Assembly (NCBI GenBank): GCA_902779705.1
Contig: CACZCR010000001.1
Coordinates: forward strand, 212,419 to 276,418
Direction of reading: 5' to 3'
DNA: 64,000 nt
From: an uncultured Bacteroidales bacterium
GTDB taxonomy: Bacteria > Bacteroidota > Bacteroidia > Bacteroidales > Paludibacteraceae
Shown: in pieces, positions 59,826-64,000 of the stretch
Numbering within the stretch: the first letter of the stretch is position 1
How the letters are laid out: every line of letters starts with the position of its first letter
Translations under genes and position numbers: made by a program
The notes under the pieces: model-generated
What the model was told of the DNA's origin: nothing
Databases searched by the model: none
The model's input: the letters and a program-made list of their open reading frames with translations, nothing else

Positions 59826-60363
59826 CTATCGCATCCAATTGCTCAAACGCGTGTGACAAATCGTCATTCACCACTACCTTGTCAAAATACTGCATGTCCT
59901 CCATCTCAATAGCCGCCTTGGCCAGTCGCTTCTCAATCATCTCCTCTGACGTATCACCCCTGCCGTGTAGTCTCCTGCTCAGTTCCTCTATCGATGGCGG
60001 ACAAATGAAAATAGACGTTGCTCTATCACCCAATATGTTCTTCAAATTAATGCCACCTTTCACATCTACGTCAAACAGCACTTGCTTGCCGGCCTTCTCA
60101 ATCCGCTCAATCTCTTGCTTCAACGTCCCGTAATACAAGCCATCATACACCTGCTCATATTCGATAAACTCATCATTAGCAATCCGCTTCTGAAACTCAT
60201 CTACTGTCACAAAATAGTACTCCTTACCATGCACCTCCTGACCGCGCGGAGCACGCGTGGTACACGATATAGACAACTCAAACAGGTCGGGGTGCTTCTC
60301 CAACAAATGTTTCACCATGGTAGACTTGCCGCTACCACTCGGCGCACAAAAGATATATATCAT
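59818..60363 (-). CDS. gmk: Guanylate kinase
   Basis: 181 residues. P-loop 'APSGSGKST' at 7-15, GMP-binding 'ISCTTRAPRGQEVHGKEYYFV' and 'NDEFIEYEQVYDGLYYG', 'VLFDVDVKGGINLK', and lid 'RRLHGRGDTSEEMIEKRL'. It converts GMP and ATP to GDP and ADP. The start codon lies in the first unit of a 7-bp array that fills the gap from yicC. Confidence 0.96.
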   Translation of the reverse strand: MIYIFCAPSGSGKSTMVKHLLEKHPDLFELSISCTTRAPRGQEVHGKEYYFVTVDEFQKRIANDEFIEYEQVYDGLYYGTLKQEIERIEKAGKQVLFDVDVKGGINLKNILGDRATSIFICPPSIEELSRRLHGRGDTSEEMIEKRLAKAAIEMEDMQYFDKVVVNDDLSHAFEQLDAIVG

Positions 60364-60389
60364 TCTTAATTCTTAATTCTTGATTCTTA
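60362..60389. repeat. 7-bp tandem array between yicC and gmk
   Basis: ATTCTTA (60362), ATTCTTA (60369), ATTCTTG (60376), ATTCTTA (60383). The gmk ATG (60363-60361) overlaps the first unit on the minus strand; yicC stops at 60392. Confidence 0.88.
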
Positions 60390-60391
60390 AT

Positions 60392-61288
60392 TTACAGCAC
60401 ATTAAGGACTTGCTCCTTAATTTGCTCCAACACGTCTTTCATCTTCACCACTATAATCTGCATCTCCGATTGGTTGCTCTTCGAACCCAGCGTATTGATC
60501 TCTCTTCCCATCTCCTGAGCAATAAAGCCCAATTTCTTTCCTACACCGCTGCCGTCTCCGTCCAAGGTATCACGAAAATACTTCAAGTGGTTCGTCAATC
60601 GTACCTTCTCTTCGTTGATATCCAGCTTCTCTAGATAATAAATCATCTCTTGCTCCAACCTGTTCCCGTCTATCTGGCGCTTCTGCTCCTCCGACAACTT
60701 CTCCAGATTTTGCATCAAATGTTGCTTAATCTTCTCAACCCTCGACTTCTCATAAGGCGCCACTTCTGCCAACAAACCCTCAATCTGATCCAACTTCTCG
60801 CGGAACATCTTCTCCAATGACTCGCCCTCCTGTATCCTAAACTGACGAAAAGCCTCTATCGCCTCTCCCAACGTCTTCTCTACTACTGCCCATTCCTCCT
60901 CCGATGCATTGCTCTCCTCTTCTGTCGAACGCATCACGTCCGGTAAACGCAAGATCGCTTCCGCCATATCCTTCGGCGCAATACCCAATTCGCCCTGCAA
61001 GGCTTGCAACTCGCGATAATAATACCCGAAAGCCTCCTTGTTGATAGGCGTAAAATGACTCTGGCTGCCCGTATTGATATCCTGATAGCTAATACTCAAA
61101 TCTACCTTTCCGCGCTCCAACTTCTGCGATACGATATTCCTGATTTCCAGCTCTTTATAACGTATAGCCGGTGCAATGCGAACGCTCAAATCCATCGTCT
61201 TCGAATTTAGGCTTCGCAACTCAATCACAATTTTCTTCTCTTTCCACTGGTTCTCGGCTCTGCCGTAACCCGTCATTGACAAAATCAT
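60392..61288 (-). CDS. YicC/YloC-family endoribonuclease
   Basis: 298 residues. 'SMTGYGRAENQWKEKKIVIELRSLNSKTMDLSVRIAPAIRYKELEIRNIVSQKLERGKVDLSI' is the YicC N-terminal domain; the C-terminal DUF1732 has 'DGNRLEQEMIYYLEKLDINEEKVRLTNHLKYFRDTL', 'GVGKKLGFIAQEMGREINTLGSKSNQ' and ends 'VKMKDVLEQIKEQVLNVL'. Family members cleave RNA and affect small-RNA turnover. It is 2 bases from mnmE upstream. Confidence 0.93.
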   Translation of the reverse strand: MILSMTGYGRAENQWKEKKIVIELRSLNSKTMDLSVRIAPAIRYKELEIRNIVSQKLERGKVDLSISYQDINTGSQSHFTPINKEAFGYYYRELQALQGELGIAPKDMAEAILRLPDVMRSTEEESNASEEEWAVVEKTLGEAIEAFRQFRIQEGESLEKMFREKLDQIEGLLAEVAPYEKSRVEKIKQHLMQNLEKLSEEQKRQIDGNRLEQEMIYYLEKLDINEEKVRLTNHLKYFRDTLDGDGSGVGKKLGFIAQEMGREINTLGSKSNQSEMQIIVVKMKDVLEQIKEQVLNVL

Positions 61289-61290
61289 AG

Positions 61291-62601
61291 CTATTTACCT
61301 ATACAAAATTTACTAAAAATAGTGTTCAGCACTTCCTGACTGCTGATCCTTCCCGTTACTTCTCCCAATGAATTCAAACAGTCCTGCAGATCCATCGACA
61401 GCCACTCGCCGCTAATCTCCTCTTTCAATCCTTCCTCTACTCGAACAATGGCTTCCAATGCCCTTAGCAGCGCTTCATAATGGCGTGCGTTGCTGATCAT
61501 GACCTCATTCTGGTACAAGGTCTTTCGTGCATGTTCTACCAGGCATGTTTTCAATGCCTCTATCTCTCCGCTCTTCGCGCTCAATGCGATTCCATCGCCT
61601 TGCGCCTCCTTCAAGTCACACTTATTCCACACCCGTATCACATCTGCCTCCTCTGGCCATTCGGCTATCTTCTGAGGAGCCGTGGCATCAATCACTTCAA
61701 CGATGATCTGTGCCTTGTCAGCCGCTTGCCGACTCCGGGCAATACCTATCTGCTCCAACTTATCTTCTGTCTCCCTTAATCCTGCGGTATCGATCAGTCT
61801 AAACAGCACACCCTCTATCGTCAACGTGTCTTCTATCGTGTCGCGCGTCGTGCCCTGTATATCACTCACTATCGCACGCTCTTCACCTACCAATGCATTC
61901 AACAATGTCGACTTGCCCGCATTAGGCGCACCCACTATCGCTACCGGTATACCGTGACGAATAGCATTGCCCGTCTTAAACGAACCCGTCAACCGCTTCA
62001 AGGTCCCATCAATCTCCTCCGCCAAGGCCTTCAACTCGCTCCGATCGGCAAACTCCAACTCTTCATGATCCGCAAAATCCAACTCCAACTCTATCAGCGA
62101 GGTGAAATGCAACAGCCTGTCTCTCAGCCGCTCAATCTCATTCGATACACTTCCTCGTAACTGGCTCAGTGCCAGGTCTTTCTCTGCCTGAGACTGCGCG
62201 GCAATCAGATCGGCTACCGCTTCCGCTTGCGCCAGATCCATCTTGCCGTTCATAAACGCACGCTGGGTAAACTCACCCCCATGAGCCATCCTGCATCCCT
62301 TGTCTATCAACCATTCCAACAATGTCTGCTGGATAAACAAACTGCCGTGACACGATATCTCTACCACATCCTCGCCCGTGTACGAATGAGGCGCGCGGAA
62401 AATACTCACCAACACCTCGTCCAACACTTCCCCTTCACGTGCAATCTTACCATAACAAAAATGGCCGCCACATACCTCCTTCAAAGGCTGACGACCGACA
62501 AACAACGCGTCTGCTATATCAATAGCATTCTCCCCACTCACGCGTACTACAGCTATTCCTCCCTGACCGTACGCAGTTGATATGGCGCAAATAGTGTCCA
62601 A
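61291..62601 (-). CDS. mnmE: tRNA uridine-5-carboxymethylaminomethyl GTPase MnmE
   Basis: 436 residues. N-terminal folate-binding domain ('ICAISTAYGQGGIAVVRVSGENAIDIADALF', 'FRAPHSYTGEDVVEISCHGS', 'GGEFTQRAFMNGKMDLAQAEAVADLI'), G1 'GAPNAGKST' at 224-232, G3 'DTAGLRE', G4 'NKCD', and the C-terminal catalytic 'CIGK'. With MnmG it modifies U34 of several tRNAs. First gene of mnmE-yicC-gmk-nadD, with an exact promoter at 62628-62659. Confidence 0.96.
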   Translation of the reverse strand: MDTICAISTAYGQGGIAVVRVSGENAIDIADALFVGRQPLKEVCGGHFCYGKIAREGEVLDEVLVSIFRAPHSYTGEDVVEISCHGSLFIQQTLLEWLIDKGCRMAHGGEFTQRAFMNGKMDLAQAEAVADLIAAQSQAEKDLALSQLRGSVSNEIERLRDRLLHFTSLIELELDFADHEELEFADRSELKALAEEIDGTLKRLTGSFKTGNAIRHGIPVAIVGAPNAGKSTLLNALVGEERAIVSDIQGTTRDTIEDTLTIEGVLFRLIDTAGLRETEDKLEQIGIARSRQAADKAQIIVEVIDATAPQKIAEWPEEADVIRVWNKCDLKEAQGDGIALSAKSGEIEALKTCLVEHARKTLYQNEVMISNARHYEALLRALEAIVRVEEGLKEEISGEWLSMDLQDCLNSLGEVTGRISSQEVLNTIFSKFCIGK

Positions 62602-62627
62602 ACTGATCTATTTCCTGATTTAGACTG

Positions 62628-62659
62628 CAAAGATACAACTTTTTTTGCACATATCCAAA
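62628..62659 (-). promoter_or_regulatory. Promoter for the mnmE operon
   Basis: On the minus strand TTTG (62659-62656), 20 bases, TATCTTTG (62635-62628). Exact consensus. It overlaps the divergent LRR-gene promoter by 16 bases. Confidence 0.85.
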
Positions 62660-62675
62660 ATTTTTACTACTTTTG
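62644..62675 (+). promoter_or_regulatory. Promoter for the leucine-rich repeat protein
   Basis: TTTG (62644-62647), 20 bases, TACTTTTG (62668-62675). Exact consensus, interlocked with the mnmE promoter. A TTG-initiated extension of the LRR frame at 62673 falls inside the -7 element and is excluded. Confidence 0.85.
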
Positions 62676-62699
62676 CACAAAATTTGTATACCACGTAGC

Positions 62700-63617
62700 A
62701 TGAAACGCATCTTCTATATCGCTCTACTAGCACTTCTTGCCTTGCCACTATCTGCGCGCAAGAAACCAGAACCCGTCACACAATTCGTAGCCGGACACAT
62801 CGTTTACCATGTGCTTCCTACCGCTCAACCCGAAGTCGAGGTGCGTGCTACGATGCCGGACATGACTCCCTACGCCGGAGATATCCTCCTTCCCGAGACC
62901 GTTGCTTTCAAAGATACCCACTATGCCGTCGTAGCCATCGCCGATACAGCTTTCCGTCATTGTGCAGAACTCTATTCGGTCGCTTTGCCCCGTACGGTTC
63001 GTTCCGTAGGCGCCTACGCTTTTGCTAACTGCCAACAACTCAGACGTATAACCTTCCCGCCTATCATGTATACCATCCAGCTGGGTGCCTTCGAAAATTG
63101 CTCTGCGCTGGACTCTGTCACCTTACCCGCAGGCTTGCGCGTACTCCAACTACGCGTCTTCAATCGTTGCTCCTCCCTGCATCACATCTCTCTGCCTGCA
63201 TCCCTACAGCAGATAGGACCTTCATGTTTTGCCTATTGTACCCAACTTGATTCACTCGCCCTCCCGGCCGGTTTGCTCAGCATAGGCGAGAGTGCTTTCC
63301 TCTCATGCACCGCACTCCATACCGTTCTCTTCCCTGCCAAACTGAACCGTATCGACAAAATGGCCTTTATGGATTGTAGCGCGCTTCGCCAGGCAGACCT
63401 GCCCAAGACACTGCGTACACTCGGCGAATCCGCTTTCGAGGGATGCAAAAACATCGAGTCGGCTACACTCGGCGAGTCACTCGTCGAGATGGGAGACTTC
63501 GTTTTCCGCAATTGCTACCGACTCCAACGGCTCGATATACACCCCAAATGCCGCTCTGTGATGCGAAAAACCCAATTCATGGGTTGCTCTTTACTCCAAA
63601 TATACGTTCAGGACTAA
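62700..63617 (+). CDS. BspA-like leucine-rich repeat surface protein
   Basis: 305 residues. Signal peptide 1-19 ('ALLALPLSARKK'). About nine LRR_5 repeats with the 'x-x-A-F-x-x-C-x-x-L-x-x-I-x-L-P' pattern ('AFRHCAELYSVALPRTVRSVGAYAFANCQQLRRITFP', 'AFENCSALDSVTLPAGL', 'AFLSCTALHTVLFP', 'AFEGCKNIESATLG'). It ends in a short cap without a clear sorting domain. Such proteins bind host or surface ligands or act as scaffolds; the target is unknown. Monocistronic, with a promoter interlocked with that of mnmE. Confidence 0.88.
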   Translation: MKRIFYIALLALLALPLSARKKPEPVTQFVAGHIVYHVLPTAQPEVEVRATMPDMTPYAGDILLPETVAFKDTHYAVVAIADTAFRHCAELYSVALPRTVRSVGAYAFANCQQLRRITFPPIMYTIQLGAFENCSALDSVTLPAGLRVLQLRVFNRCSSLHHISLPASLQQIGPSCFAYCTQLDSLALPAGLLSIGESAFLSCTALHTVLFPAKLNRIDKMAFMDCSALRQADLPKTLRTLGESAFEGCKNIESATLGESLVEMGDFVFRNCYRLQRLDIHPKCRSVMRKTQFMGCSLLQIYVQD

Positions 63618-63800
63618 GATCATATCGCGCGTATGTGCGCGCGCATTATATATAAGGTATATAGTGCTTCTCCATGACCTTTTATCCCATTTCTTCCATA
63701 CCATGCATTTTTGTGCCCAAAAAAGTGAAAAATAATATATGCTGATTATCAGGCAGTTACAAAGAAAATGCAAAAAAAGTGCAAAAAAATGCATCTAAAA

Positions 63801-63832
63801 TTTGCACATATCAAAAAAAAGCAGTACCTTTG
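63801..63832 (+). promoter_or_regulatory. rRNA operon promoter
   Basis: TTTG (63801-63804), 20 bases, TACCTTTG (63825-63832). Exact consensus. The 140 bases upstream are AT-rich A-tracts (63730-63800), which may act as an UP-like element. No other gene is seen between 63618 and 63978. Confidence 0.88.
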
Positions 63833-63838
63833 CATCCG

Positions 63839-63978
63839 CTTTCGCCTCAAAAAATGAGGTTCAAGCAAAAACGATCTTTGAAAGTTTGATCAATCAATTG
63901 ATGTAGTACAAGAACGATTATAAGTTCCCGTACAATTCTTAATAAGTCATTTTGAGCAACGATTTAATTTTTTATTTT
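63839..63978 (+). ncRNA. 16S rRNA leader with hairpin and boxA-like site
   Basis: Transcribed leader between the promoter and the 16S start. CCTCA (63845-63849) and TGAGG (63855-63859) form a small hairpin. 'CGATCTTTGAAAG' (63872-63884) resembles the boxA antitermination site bound by NusB-NusE, whose gene is in this window. The boxA call rests on resemblance only. Confidence 0.6.
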
Positions 63979-64000
63979 ACAACGAAGAGTTTGATCCTGG
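63979..64000 (+). rRNA. rrs: 16S ribosomal RNA, 5' end (cut by window)
   Basis: The window ends in GAAGAGTTTGATCCTGG, the universal 5' region of 16S rRNA (primer 27F site). Alignment to E. coli position 1 places the mature 5' end at about 63979. Only 22 bases are present. Confidence 0.93.

Overview
This window reads as chromosomal DNA of a member of the Bacteroidetes, most probably order Bacteroidales. The evidence is a SusC/SusD pair, TonB-dependent receptors with carboxypeptidase-like N-terminal domains, T9SS-like C-terminal tails, the Bacteroidetes-type omega subunit, DUF3276, DUF4249, DUF4494 and DUF4105 proteins, a likely GlsB/GlsA glycine-lipid pair, and at least a dozen promoters of the Bacteroidetes form TTTG-N19/20-TAnnTTTG. 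Pectin genes suggest a plant-fibre, gut-type habitat (inference). There is no phage, insertion sequence, CRISPR array or defence island.

Layout. 1-4,402 (minus): secreted M6 metalloprotease, an outer-membrane barrel protein and a cell-surface protein that runs off the left edge. 4,480-10,694 (minus): SusC, SusD and a Big2 lipoprotein, ended by a strong hairpin terminator. 10,797-14,225: M16 peptidase, tRNA-Leu with its own promoter and terminator, mazG, lpxH-like and a MIP18-type Fe-S factor. 14,378-33,460 (plus): multidomain pectinesterase, dapB-lepB-wbqC-ilvE, a peptide transporter, rsmI, two flippases bracketing ribE and three tandem FKBP isomerases, truA, then a GH28 polygalacturonase and a DUF4861 lipoprotein. 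33,452-36,003 (minus): htpG and dtd. 36,063-39,597 (plus): TonB-dependent receptor and DUF4249 lipoprotein.

39,587-51,022 is one long minus-strand array: nusB, yajC, ybbR, DegT aminotransferase, rpoN, PAP2-like, DUF4105, phosphatase-like, DUF4494, glsA, glsB and a YggS-HAD fusion. A divergent DUF3276 gene follows, then bamD-rpoZ-coaBC, a GIN lipoprotein with a membrane HTH protein, apbE with two paralogous barrel proteins, a small DNA-binding-like protein, mnmE-yicC-gmk-nadD, a BspA-like leucine-rich repeat protein, and a ribosomal RNA operon whose 16S gene begins at the right edge.

The most unusual feature is a family of about fifteen tiny tandem arrays, usually about four copies of a 7- or 8-bp unit. 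The unit differs from array to array, but its length and copy number hardly change. Most sit exactly at gene-gene junctions, where they supply start codons, stop codons or terminal residues; a few lie inside genes in an open reading frame. A second, GC-rich palindromic repeat family (three 47-49 bp copies near 55.5 kb) has a relative inside the DUF4861 gene. Other points of interest are the fused PLP-homeostasis/HAD protein, interlocked divergent promoters at two loci, and a phosphatase-family protein that has lost metal-site motifs.
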